Source: Stichopus chloronotus (lineage: Eukaryota; Echinodermata; Holothuroidea; Aspidochirotida; Stichopodidae). From it: a DNA stretch of 64,000 bases. The notes below the pieces were generated by a model that saw nothing but the letters and a program-made list of their open reading frames with translations, did no database searches and was not told where the DNA came from. Within the stretch, counting starts at the first letter, position 1. Every line of letters starts with the position of its first letter. Location: positions 35,527,200 through 35,591,199 of the forward strand of contig CM037843.1 in the NCBI GenBank assembly GCA_021234535.1. Direction: 5' to 3'. The position numbers and the translations under genes are program-made. Positions 12,701-64,000 of this stretch are shown here, piece after piece.

Positions 12701-15700
12701 TACAATACAACACTTTCAAACAATTACAGTATTTCCATCTTAAATTGATAAAAGCACCATTATGCAATCATATCCTTCCTCTGAGGCCAAAATTAAGTAC
12801 CCCTTCTCATTTCTCCAAGACGAAGATCCAATCAATTCAATCAGAAAACTCCCAAGCAACCACCCCCCCCCCCCCTCCACCACTGGAGTCCCTACACTTT
12901 ACATGTTGCAAGTTAGAAAGTTACATCAACGAAAGCCAGCAGTTACAATCCTTAGCACAAACTACCACAGAGAGATTTAAAGGGGCAAAAAGCCATCCCA
13001 ACAGAAGCATGATTTGAAGCAAGCCTCACCAATTTAGTTCTTGCTCTGTCTTCTTGACCAATCAAACAATTTTGCTGCAGAACAAAATAAACTTATACAG
13101 TGATGTGTCACATATAATTAAGAACTGCAAAATAAATGGCAACAGTACAAAGGTATTCAGCTTTCAGTTTTGGCCTGTTTTAAGATATATCCTGCTGCTT
13201 TTAACAATGCAAAAAGTATATTTTCCTTTTTGACTCCATGGAGTTAAAGGAGTGGAAGCTCTTGGAAGGATCATGGCAAGCTTTTGTAATAAAACTGAAT
13301 GTACACTTAAAATGGCAGATCAAATGTGGCTGTTATCTGAATTAAATGAAAAATTAATCCCTGTCAAGAATGATCGACTTATAGCATAGGGAGGGATCTT
13401 TCAATGTTAACTTGTTTCAGTTCATTGGTCCCATTGTTAGACAGGTGACTCACATCATAATAAAACTAGAAAACAAGAGACAGACCAAAGACATAGGGCA
13501 TCTATATGAGAGAGTGTGAGCTTTGGCAGGAATTGTGCACAACAATAAAATGTTTGTGCTTTGATCTTGGTCTTCTAGGTTTCAACAGAATAAAAAAAAC
13601 AACAACAAAAATAACTGAGCAGAAAAATATGCAGGTTGACAGGTCCATCAAATAAAAAGGAAACATTTAAGGGCTATACTATGATGAAAAGTTGCTTCTT
13701 ACCACTATTTTCCATTTGAAATTACAGACTAATCAGAGAGGCACTTGACATGGAACTTATTACTTAAGGCAAAATGTCTTCTTTACATTATTCTTTCCTT
13801 CAAGAATAAAAACAGATAACAAAAATAAATTCTTCACGATCTCTGAAGACAGGAAGCAGATGATGATTTAAGACCTTCCGCTAAAAACAAACTGTTTATG
13901 TTCCCTCATATCATATTCTTGCAAGCATCATAAGTGCCCTATGTGAGGGCAGGTTGAGAATAACTTGGTTGTGAAAATGAAAAAGCAAAGGAAAACCAAT
14001 GAAGCAGTATAAAGAAGGAGGTGATAAGTATACAGACGCTTGCATAGATTTGTGACTCTAAATGACTTACCTTGCAATGAGGTGCAGTGGTTCACCTTGT
14101 GCTCCAATTTCTGATCAGAGCAAACACTGACTTACAAAGAATTTTTTTGTTTTTTTTTAAACTTGGTAAAAGCCCTCATCAACAATTGACAACAAAATGC
14201 TATTGTGAGGTCTACACTGCAGTACGTTTTTCAGTTAGGCATTTGTACACTGGAGCACCATAAAACACAGAATACACCCACTGTTAAACTAGCGTAACAA
14301 ATGTAGATGTGGAAGTTTAATGTTGACACCAAAAGAATGGAATGTGGCTCTTTCTGACCTGATCCAAGATATTACTGAAATGAAAAATGCAATCTCTCCT
14401 CTATCACATTAACATGTAGTGATATCAATGTTGACAACATATAAAAACAAACCACAAAGAAATTGTGTTACTTAAGTCTGTGATTTACATAGTCCTCAGT
14501 AGAAACCATGTCATGAGACTGTGGAAAATAAAATATCCTAGTGATTCCTTTGTAAATAAACCACACTCCTAAAATAGCAAACAACTAATGACAACCTAGT
14601 TAAAGATAGTTGGCATACTTTAGATGTTTTGAGCTTTTTCTTCCACATCTTTTGTTCTGTCATATTTCAGCATTCTTCCAATATGTGATTCTGGCAACCC
14701 TGTGTGGGAGTGTTTGAATCTACAGGTACAGTACTTAATGAAAATGAATGACAAGTTTAAACATTGATGTTACCAAGAAATCCCATGATCCCCATGATAT
14801 GCTAGAAAGACAGGAGAATGGTCATATATACTTATGCATTTTAAATTCCTTCAATTGCTGATGTTAATCAGAGCATGAGGTTTCTGTGAGTCTACTTGTC
14901 CATGCATTACAATCCATAAGAACCCCAAAGTAACTTGGAGACAATGCTGAATAAACTGCAGAATCTTCACCTCATCTTAAAGTCATACCTTCATACCATA
15001 CATAATTTATGAATGCTGGCTGGAGTTTAATCAAATCTCCAACTGGAGCATGCTCTCTTTCCACACCTCTCCCACCCCCTCGATCCTATAAAAAGCCAGT
15101 AGTTTTCACTTACAATTCAACAAGATTACACTAAAGATTCCACAGAATGCCATTCAACCTAACATAAATCATCAACACACTCACCTTGTATGGTTACTTA
15201 TTTTCAGTCTCACTTACCTGTCTACACAAAACAACTACACTCAAATCTACTCTATTAAGACTGCTGGAAATAAATAGAGTGTAGTTGTTGTGCTGAGAAA
15301 GGCAAGTTAGCTGCAAGGTAATGCATCGAGCTTAAAAGCTGCTAGAGGTCACCCATCTTTGGAAACAGTCCCACATTGAAAACTGATGTGTGTGTTTGAC
15401 TTCATCCACTTCAGTCTTGGTGGTCATAAGACTGCACAATAATAACATTTCCATGATATACAACCAGCACATGAAATTACCGCATAAGCTCATTACCTTT
15501 CAAAATTATCAGTCGCTGCGTGTTTGCTTTATAATATATCTTTGAATAAATAATTCTGCCTTCTTTTCTCCAGTAGGCTCTGTACATTATTTGGATTCCC
15601 ATCTGAGATGGACCTTTTGCAAGAAAAATAGAAGTTTGTCACATAAATATTGTCCACAGGAATATTTTCGGAGTCCTTGATATGTATATATACATTTATA

Positions 15701-15809
15701 TAGGCAAGCCAATTTTACTGACAGATAATTTCCATTTCATCGATCAAAAGAACTTAACAGCATGAATATCTACTGGTGCAACAAGAAGCAGAGACCGTCT
15801 CGATCTGTA
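9755..15809. other. Convergent intergenic region and 3'UTRs of COQ8 and ZFYVE21
   Basis: No supported coding region. A canonical AATAAA at 11130-11135 (plus) could end COQ8. On the minus strand AATAAA occurs at 11186-11191 and 11416-11421 and could end ZFYVE21, giving a nearly touching tail-to-tail arrangement. These are motif matches only. 10130-10560 looks repeat-derived, with recurrent GGTCCAAGTGGGCCATTT-like phrases. Poly-C tracts at about 12391 and 12867 are simple sequence. Confidence 0.35.
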
Positions 15810-41840
<26,031 letters not shown>

Positions 41841-42439
41841 CAGTGGCGGCGCTACGGGAAGGGGGGGGGGGGGCATGAGGGGAATTTGCCCCCAGATTGT
41901 TTCCTTGCCCTCCAGTTCCCCCCCCCCCCCCAGTTGTTCTCACCCTTCCCAATCAGATCTTGTACTCATCCAAAATTAATTTAATCACAAAACTGTGTGT
42001 TGGCATTGGACTGAATAAGAACAGCTTCCGGGGAACCATGATTGATTAATTTATGTTACACAGGCTGCCAGTTTTCATATCATGCCCGTAGCCACTTCAG
42101 CTGTGGCTACGGGGAGAATTGAACTGTCAAAGAATAATGGTAAGAACTGCACATTTTTATAGAATAAAGTGACTGGAATGGAAGTGTATGTAGCCTATGT
42201 GAGTGTGTGTACTCGGTGGCACCGCGTAAATGTGAAATGGTACTCCCAAAGAAAAAAGTTGGGAACCTTGGAGTACGGTCAACCCCTGAACACCACCAGG
42301 GGCCCTAAGGCGGGCCCCTGGAACCCACCCGCACGGCCTTGCTCTCGGTTTCGCGCTGCGCGCGAAAATCTTCCCCCCCCCCCAACATTTCCTCTGCCCT
42401 CAGTTTGCCCCCAAGTCTGACATTCTGGCGCCGCCACTG
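41841..42439. mobile_element. hAT-type MITE, 599 bp, with 8-bp target-site duplication
   Basis: The left end is CAGTGGCGGCGCTACGG and the right end, reversed, is CAGTGGCGGCGCCAGAATG. This gives a 12-bp perfect terminal inverted repeat. Flanks are an exact 8-bp duplication CAACGAAC (41833-41840 and 42440-42447), the hallmark of hAT transposition. Inside lie G- and C-tracts next to each end and no transposase frame, so it is non-autonomous. The intact duplication suggests a fairly recent insertion. Confidence 0.92.
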
Positions 42440-42827
42440 CAACGAACCCACGCAGAACCCGAAAGATTTTTTAGGGGAAACACCCGGGTATAGAACATGA
42501 GCTTGTTGCATTGTACCCTTGGTGAAACATTTCCAACATTTCAAAATGAAGTACTTTTTAGAAGTAAGGTTGACGTTCTTTTAAACAGTAATATCACAGA
42601 TTAGTGGTTCTTATGACCAACTAGACCGGTCTCTGCTCTCATAATCCCATTTGGAGGAGCGTCATCAGCAGTTAGGCCTTTTAATATTTTATATATTTGG
42701 TATTAAGCGTCGGAAAATTGTATTTTTAGAAATGCGTGCTCTTTAGTGTACGCAAATGAGTATAAGCTCACAGTGCAGTTATAAGAGCATTTAACAGATC
42801 TTGGGAGTCTTAGACCGTCGAAAGATC

Positions 42828-43960
42828 CTTCATTACTTTGATTTGACAAGTAAATCTTTTAGATTTGGAGCCCTTTCATAGGCAAGAATCGGTTCGTTCG
42901 GAAACAGCTTGGATAAAAGCGGATAAAAGGGATGCTCTTGTATTAAATTCCAACCTGAGTGTTTCAGAATGGCCTCTTTTAGGTGCTGGGTTTTGATGTG
43001 GGATATGAACGTCAGTTTGAAAACTAGAGGCGGTTCCCTTTTTTGGGTTTGGTGGTAATACAGTGCCTTTAGTAGACGTGGCAAATTCTTCCAAATATTT
43101 TCGCAGTAGAAGTTTCTCTTTAAATTCATCTCTTTTATGGAAGAAATTGGTCTCATTGCAACGGACACGTACATAACGGAGCACTTCTCCTTTAATAAAG
43201 CCTTTTAAGGTGGCAGGTGGATGTGCAGAGGCATTAATTAGTTTCAATAGGTTTGGTGTAGATTTTCGTATCTAATAAACCAGTAAAATGAAACTTGGGA
43301 ACTTTGAGGATTCTTAGATCTAGGTACGTGACCACAGAGTTAGAGATTTCTACTGTGAACTTGAGGAAATGATGAATTTCATTCATCTTCACCACTAGTT
43401 TCTCGAGTTCTGTGGCTGTTCCAAGTACAATAGGATGTCGTCTTTGTGCCGAAGCCATTTTAAGATCCGTTGGGATAACCTTTTTTTCGATTTTGTGCAT
43501 AAATATGTCACAGATTTCTGGTCAAGATTAATTGGCTTCCCATAGCGCAGCCAATTTTTTGGCGGTAAAACTGTTTATGAGTAAACTCAAAACAATTCCT
43601 TTTGAGGATGAGTTCAATTAGTTTGCGCATGGAGGTGGGAGAAATTTTATAACTTTCACATAGGTTTTTGTCTGCCTTTGCATAGACTTCTTCACAGATA
43701 TCGAGTGTCTCCTCTTGGGGAGTGTGGGTATACATAGAGGCGACATCGAGAGTTGCAAGGAGTACTGCTTTTGGTAGCCATGGCAGTTGCTTCCAGAACT
43801 TTTAAAATGGGGGTTTGCTTCTTTCACGTACGTGTCTTCTTTTGTTACAAAAGGATTCAAGAAATAGTCCACGAATTCAGAGATTTTCTCCGTGGGTGAC
43901 GCGTTGCCGCTGATTATGGGATTACCAGCAAATTTTGAATCAGCTACAAACTCGACATCC
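42828..43960 (-). mobile_element. Decayed Penelope-like retroelement (RT fragment)
   Basis: Reverse-transcriptase pieces in shifting frames read, from high to low coordinate: GNPIISGNASPTEKISEFVD and YFLNPFV; SMYTHTPQEETLDICEEVY; KRNCFEFTHKQFYRQKIGCA then MGS (family GxAMG); WLRHKDDIL (catalytic DD, with the usual Tyr two residues before it replaced by His-Lys); LKFTVEISNSVVTYLDL; and YTKP. A C-terminal LSKLFPNEPILAYERAPNLK then DLLV follows. These are characteristic of Penelope-like elements. At least three frameshifts or stops and the missing 5' part show it is dead. No GIY-YIG endonuclease is visible after the stop at about 42833. Confidence 0.88.
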
Positions 43961-44228
43961 CTTGTTCACCTCTCTTGCAAGTTTGATAGTATTGTGATAT
44001 TTGAGGGTCATAATATATATCAAGTTTTCTTTTTCCTCATTTTGAGTTGTGTAAGTTTAAAAAAGGTAGGGTACTGTACGATTTTTCACGACAACAATAT
44101 GGGAACTGCGAGCAAGATTCAAAACCTGGGAGAAAGTAAGTCATCTGAAAGCCTACCCCGGGTACTATATAAGGCATCTATTGGGGCAGTCTACCATCAA
44201 TTCCGAATTGAGCCTTTCTTTGAAATGC

Positions 44229-49650
<5,422 letters not shown>

Positions 49651-49662
49651 GAAGTGTAATTA

Positions 49663-49740
49663 GTAATGGTGGGTGACTTCAACATTCTGTGGTTTCTCTC
49701 TAGTAATTTTCAGCCAGCTTCTACTGTACCTGCCCAGCAG
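49663..49740 (+). mobile_element. Possible LINE endonuclease relic
   Basis: VMVGDFNILW at 49663-49692 matches the GDFN catalytic motif of LINE apurinic-type endonucleases. A stop lies just upstream in the same frame and no further endonuclease or RT motif is found, so only a short decayed piece could remain. Confidence 0.3.
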
Positions 49741-49869
49741 TAAGTAATTCTTACTATTCTTACTTCAGCTCAAGCAGGGCAGATAAAGCTGAGATTGTGT
49801 TGACCAAAGATATAATTTGTAGTCAGTGCCTTATTGGCCTTTGCTCAGTTCCACTCAAGGGAGAATCAT

Positions 49870-50090
49870 GTCATGCCTCTTGACTTCACTATTTGACCCC
49901 TGGTGACCCCAAATAACCTTTGCCCTTCACTAAAAGCGATATGCTTCTTGAAACACCTTTATACCAAATATGAGATCTGTCCCAGCTTCCGTTCTTGAGA
50001 TATCATGTTTACAAGATGGACTGTCACGGACATAAACACACACACATACGCCCCCATAATTACAGGTTACAATTATCATTGCAACCAAGT
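49870..50090 (+). repeat. DR repeat family, single unit plus terminal tail
   Basis: TTTGACCCCTGGTGACCCCA, AATAACCTTTGCC, then GAGATATCATGTTTACAAGA (about 49997), then a CACGGACATAAACACACACA tail and ATTACAGGTTACAATTATCA ending at CATTGCAACC. This gives the clearest view of the family's end. Confidence 0.82.
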
Positions 50091-50363
50091 TAACTTATGT
50101 ACGTAAAATGCTGTCTATTCATAATTATAAAGCAATTACAGTAGATAAATAATGGCACTATTCACAGGCCTGTTTCAATATTTTACCTGGACCATACACC
50201 TACAGTAATTACACTTGTTTAAAATCACACAGCACTGTTGCTGTTTGCTTCTACTGTACTTTCATGGTATTTGTCTAGAATTCTAGATGTTGTATAGATT
50301 TGCTAAATGTGACGAGAGTGACCAGTCCATTGTAACTTTCAGTGAACAAACTACTAAAATGCT

Positions 50364-50485
50364 CTTGAGATATCATGTTTACAAGGTATGCATCACAAAC
50401 ATACATACAAACAAACAAATATACCCACACATACACACATGCCAGCATGAATGCAAAGCTTACGATCATCATCGAAACCAATGGC
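50364..50485 (+). repeat. DR repeat family, terminal part
   Basis: GAGATATCATGTTTACAAGG, then GCATCACAAACATACATACA, an ACACAC-rich tail, and GCAAAGCTTACGATCATCAT with CGAAACC. It has the same order of blocks as at 22595-22680 and 49997-50090. Confidence 0.82.
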
Positions 50486-50515
50486 TGTATGAGTTAGGCA
50501 GAAGTTCCTCTACAC

Positions 50516-50781
50516 CAGGGGTAGGCAACCTACGGCCCACAGGCAAAGTCCAGCCTGCCAATGTCAAGATTCCGGCCCGAGAGGAGTAGTCCAAATCACA
50601 TACAAAAGCACAATGTACAATACTGGCGAGAACGCCTAGCCATACATGTCTGTAATACTTATTTCAACTATCAAATTCAAGTACACCCCTCAAATCCAGC
50701 TATTTCATCTACCCCTTTGACCCTCCGCTAATTTGCCAAAAAGCAAGTCGGCCTTCGCCCCTGAAAGGTTGCCGACCTCTG
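50516..50781. mobile_element. hAT-type MITE, 266 bp, with 8-bp target-site duplication
   Basis: The left end is CAGGGGTAGGCAACCTACGG and the right end, reversed, is CAGAGGTCGGCAACCTTTC. Flanks are an exact 8-bp duplication CTCTACAC (50508-50515 and 50782-50789). The terminus resembles hAT elements of the vertebrate Charlie/MER type. No transposase frame fits inside. It inserted about 30 bp after a DR-repeat terminus. Confidence 0.9.
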
Positions 50782-51534
50782 CTCTACACAATGCTCTGAT
50801 ATAGTTGTAAACACAGCACTGCCATAATGTACTTCCCACCGAATTACCCCGATGAAATACAAGGGGAATGGGGTTGCTAATTTTGGGGGTACAAAGCTTA
50901 ACAGAACATGAAACTTCTGGCTCAGGCAGCTCCATGCACCTACTTATAGTATATGCAAATGTTGTACTTATTAGGCTACTTTATAGTCACTAACACACAG
51001 AATATAATCTTCACCAATTAAAACAGGTGCAACTGCAGCAACAGCTAATTGATGATAGATGCTTCTTTTGGGGTTTAGATGGAAGTTGATGACAGTAAGG
51101 CAAGACAAAGACGAGCTAACAAAGGTAAACTACATCCATAAGGATGTGTAAAACAAATATAACCAACAAACAAGTTACAGAGCACTCCCCAATCCTGTTT
51201 CACTCTCAGATTCATACTCACTGATAGTCGACAGGCAATATCCTCGAAATCAGAATTAGAGCAGGATTAGAATCTTTGTTCATGCAGTTCACCTTTGATT
51301 AGAGAGGTCCACTGTCATAGACTGATGTATGTGCATTTCTTGCTCTGATTCTCTACATTCTGCTATCATGCACGTACTATACAAGCCCATCTTGTTCACA
51401 CTGCCTGTGCAGTCACAATTAATGCTTCCATGCATGAAACATCAGGAAGAGCTTCTCTGTGGTTCAGTACTGCACATATTCATGAATAGTTGTTTGTACC
51501 TATTATCTCCCGCAAGGGTGGCCCTAGCACAGGA

Positions 51535-60945
<9,411 letters not shown>

Positions 60946-61399
60946 TTTCCTTTTTCTCGTACGGCTTCACTGCAGCTTACACAGTCCGCACACTATTCAG
61001 ATCGTACGCACGACATGATTATTATTCCATTCCAGGCAGGGCTCTTCCTGCTTCGCGGGGTCAAAGTAATTGCGATATGACGTAATGATATATGATTATT
61101 CATTAAGCCATAACAAGTGCCACCTGACAAAGTGACGCATCATAATAGTTTAGTTAGGCTTACACTGCGCTTGGCTCTAAATACTGTGCTTATCATATAG
61201 GCTGCAAATATGGCCTGCCTCTAGTTTTGTTAATGATCATTTATTTATTTCTGAGATGTGGGTTTGTTTTCAATTTGAAAAATTGTGATCAAACTTCGAT
61301 TTACACGGAGGACCTTTAGGGCCAACCTCCAAAAATGTTTTCTTTTTCTTTCTGCGACATTTGCTTTCGTCTCTGTAACTTCTTTGTCGTTTCTTCAGC

Positions 61400-61800
61400 T
61401 TTGTAATTCGTTTTTGCGAGTTTAGTATGTGGTTTCTGCCACTTTTTTTCTGCTAGGTTTTTCGCCTCTCGCCAGTATGGTGCCCGTCTGTCCACATTAT
61501 ACTGATTCCTCACCTGCTTTCATGCTTTGTTTGAGATCTTAGGCGGTGGGCTGTTAGTGGTACCTTCAAGGTGTTCAGGAAATTTTGCTCCAATCCCAGC
61601 AAACAAAATACTGTATCTGGGACCCATAAGCACCACATAGTTATAACTGGGCTGACATATGGGACCCAAATGGGTAACCCAAGTGGAGCCCCGCCAGGTG
61701 GAATAGCTGGAACCCAGATTGCCCATATGGGACCCAGCTGTCGTTTGTAGGCGCCATCTGGGCAAAGTGGGTTAGGCCTATTTGAATTACACATGGGCAG
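61400..61800. repeat. Upstream of YY1: repeat with GGGACCCA words
   Basis: CTGGGACCCATAAG, CATATGGGACCCAAATGGG, CAGATTGCCCATATGGGACC and CAGCTG recur between 61615 and 61745. This is typical of a short dispersed repeat rich in TGGGACCCA near-palindromes. A Lys-rich minus-strand frame at 61316-61513 (NLAEKKWQKPHTKLAKTNYK) has no recognised relative. Confidence 0.45.
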
Positions 61801-61914
61801 TCTGTGCAGTTCTGAAATGACAGAACGGCCTGGTACTAGTTACACGAAAGACGGCGTAACAATAGTTGCTAATTATGACGACAGGTGCAAGTGCCCCTAT
61901 ATTAAGCGCCCAAC

Positions 61915-62086
61915 CGATGACGTCATAGGTCAAAGGTCACATGTCATGAAAACGACAACACATTTTTAGCATTATCTTTATTTGTAAATATCCTAGAGTT
62001 ATAAAACTACCATAAATCGAAAGTAGACGATACGCTGACAAGCGTTTTTTATATATTGATGACGTCACCAGGTCAAAGTCACGTGA
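61915..62086 (+). promoter_or_regulatory. Two composite CRE plus AGGTCA blocks, 142 bp apart
   Basis: TGACGTCA at 61918-61925, followed by AGGTCA-A-AGGTCA (61927-61939). TGACGTCA again at 62060-62067, followed by AGGTCAAAGTCACGTG (62070-62085) with a CACGTG E-box. The perfect CRE palindromes and similar flanks show two related units, probably repeat-derived, about 1 kb upstream of YY1. Regulatory action is inference. Confidence 0.6.
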
Positions 62087-62399
62087 TTAAAGATCAAATC
62101 GGGGAAACATTTTTCTGAATTACAAGGCCACCCGGATCTCAAGATTTCTGAAAAGGTAAACAAGTGAACGTGATGAACGCAATTTAATAGGTGAATTGGT
62201 GAAAGTATTCTAGATACAGGTAATCCAAATTATTTCTTTTTTTTTTTTTCATAAATTGATGTTTTCCTCATTATTTGAGAAATTGCAGACAAGAGATCCA
62301 TGTTTAATGGCTTTGTAAATGACAGCAGGACACCAGGAACTTTGCTGTTTTCTGTCATCTGGAAGGGAGGGGGATGGTTGTAAAGCCACACATTTTCTT

Positions 62400-62453
62400 G
62401 TACGCTCCGTGCCAACCGATGGTGACGCTCAGGCTCACCCGTGCGGAGCGTAC
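62400..62453. repeat. Inverted repeat GTACGCTCCG...CGGAGCGTAC
   Basis: Exact 10-bp arms at 62400-62409 and 62444-62453 around a 34-nt centre that holds CCAACCGATGGTG. The centre motif recurs near 1937 and, as CAGCCGATGGTG, near 2408. Confidence 0.75.
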
Positions 62454-63410
62454 CAGCTAATAATGATTTATTTAATAGATAAATTTCTCAAAGAACTAAA
62501 GACTAAATTTACCCTGCTACTATACAGTACCATTAAAATCAAAACGGCTGTCTATACCTATCTATAAATTCTAAATTCAGTTTTCGAAATTCACTTTTTT
62601 GGTCAATATATAAGATAATACTATACTTATCTACACCACAAAACGAGACACTGTGAGCTTTCCAAGGTGGCAGGACCAACATTGAATAGAAATATCCATT
62701 TTGACGAGTGAGTTACTCACTTTCTTTCTAGCAAATGAATTGACTAGTCTTCAAGTTTAATGTTTGGAGGTGATGTCATAGGCGTAAGAAGCAATATATG
62801 AAAGTTTCAGAAGTGGAGACAGCATAAATTTTGGTCGGTGCACCTCACCCTTAACACCTGGACCCAAACATGCATATTTGATGTTACATATTTTTACTTC
62901 TTTCCTACAAGAAAATCCACATGAATAATTGTAGTGCCGTATGCTAGAACTCATGTTAGTATATGGAACATGTAAATTGCAGGCAAGGAATCTTTAGTAC
63001 ACACTTACACCGGCGAACATTCAAGTGCAGAGGAACAGATCAATATCTGAGCTAGAGGGACGGAGAGAGCAACTGGGTGCCTGCACGGTTGTCTATACGC
63101 GGGAGTGCCACGATCAGTTGACGCGTAGTACCTGTCATTTTAAAGAACACTTTGAGGTTTACAACCAGTGGCGGAGCTACCATATATGCTCAGGGGGTGG
63201 TCCCCCCACCGACCGACTCAAGTGGATTATTCGGCATTGCACAAAAAGAGGGAAGAAGTAATCAAAAAGATATAAACAGATAAGAATAAGAAACCAGAAA
63301 GCCAAAAAGGCTTTGTGATTCCTTGCGACATGGTTATATTATAACAAACATGACTTATCCACATGACAGGTATGAGAGTTACTGCAGTTACCGTTCTGGA
63401 AACAACACAT
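62454..63410. other. Right flank, no gene seen
   Basis: No supported coding region. At 63171, CAGTGGCGGAGCTACC followed by a G-tract and a C-tract looks like the left terminus of another hAT-type element. No matching right end or target-site duplication is visible before 63410. Confidence 0.4.
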
Positions 63411-63905
63411 TTGCCTTTAATCCAAAGTAACCTTTATTTTGGTGACCTTAAATGACATTTGATGTCCACTGAAAGCAATCGGGATCACCTACCCAGTATG
63501 GGGAACCCACACATCAAGTATGACATCAGTCAACATTACCCTTCTGGAGATAATGTGTTAGCAAGGTTTGACCTCAGGTGACCTCAAACGACCTTTGACC
63601 TCCACCAAAAACGATAGCAGTCTTCTACTCAGTATATACAATCCATACATTTAGTATGACATCAGTCACAGTTATCCTTCTGGAGATATTGTGTTTACAA
63701 GGGTTTCACGGTTTAACCTCTGATGACCTCAAATGACCTTTGACCTCCACCAAAAGCAATAGGGATCATCTACTCAATATAACCAACTCACACATTAAGT
63801 ATGACATCAGTCACAGTTACCCTTCTGGAGATATTGTGTTTACAAGATTTTTACAGTTTGACCTCTGGTGACCTCACATGACCTTTAACCTCCACCTGTA
63901 TCTGT
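63410..63905 (+). repeat. DR4/DR1 tandem repeat family, three units
   Basis: GAGATAATGTGTT (63547), GAGATATTGTGTTTACAAG (63683 and 63828) mark units 136 and 145 bp apart. Each unit has a TGACCT-CAAA-TGACCT-T-TGACCT-like core, perfect in the middle unit (about 63724-63746), then CCACCAAAAGCAATAGGGAT. These look younger (less diverged) than the copies at 24.5-25.3 kb. Confidence 0.9.
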
Positions 63906-64000
63906 GCAAATTAATGGAACTCGTCACTGAAAAGAATTGTTTTGAGTTGAATGTACAGTTTCATTGACATGAAATTTTAGTAAGCATTATAACTTGGACA

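Noticed and set aside
12673..13017. 114-codon plus frame with a Pro run
   Set aside because: Driven by a poly-C tract, with an overlapping second frame and no family resemblance.

Overview
This is a stretch of animal (metazoan) nuclear genome. It is AT-rich, with long introns, GT-AG splice sites and many transposon-derived repeats. Three protein-coding genes are recognisable. All are conserved across animals and none is prokaryotic. The repeat types (Penelope-like element, hAT MITEs, a VNTR-type dispersed repeat) and the compact exon structure suggest a marine invertebrate, possibly an echinoderm such as a sea cucumber. That assignment is inference and could be wrong.

Layout. (1) Positions 1-9754, plus strand: the 3' part of a COQ8 (ADCK3/4-type) gene, an atypical mitochondrial kinase of coenzyme Q synthesis. 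Nine exons join in frame into about 360 C-terminal residues; the 5' part lies outside the window. (2) Positions 38872-15810, minus strand: a ZFYVE21-type gene, convergent with COQ8. The N-terminus, the FYVE zinc finger and the C-terminal end are clear. The middle of the PH-like domain is spread over tiny exons that I can place only tentatively. Its 12-kb intron holds tandem repeat clusters and a coding-like minus-strand island (22.95-24.01 kb) that I cannot name. (3) Positions 60945-51535, minus strand: a complete YY1 gene. Five exons total 1248 nt and give 415 residues, with the REPO-type region, spacer motif and all four C2H2 fingers, followed by an unusual Gln-rich tail.

Between ZFYVE21 and YY1 (39-51 kb) I find no convincing host gene. 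The space holds a decayed Penelope-like retroelement (about 42.8-43.96 kb), a long TA microsatellite, two hAT-type MITEs with perfect 8-bp target-site duplications, a LINE endonuclease relic and single-copy-looking AT-rich DNA.

The most interesting non-genic signal is a dispersed repeat with a unit of about 143 bp. Its unit carries TGACCT half-sites in the spacings DR4 and DR1, the classic nuclear-receptor (RXR/HNF4/COUP-type) layouts. It occurs at several loci, usually in tandem, and often ends in an ACAC-rich tail and a shared terminal sequence. A second signal is a dense cluster of CCAT/ATGG cores, the YY1 binding core, inside intron 1 of YY1 itself. This matches the autoregulatory intron-1 site cluster described for vertebrate YY1. 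The three genes have unrelated functions and show no sign of a joint pathway.
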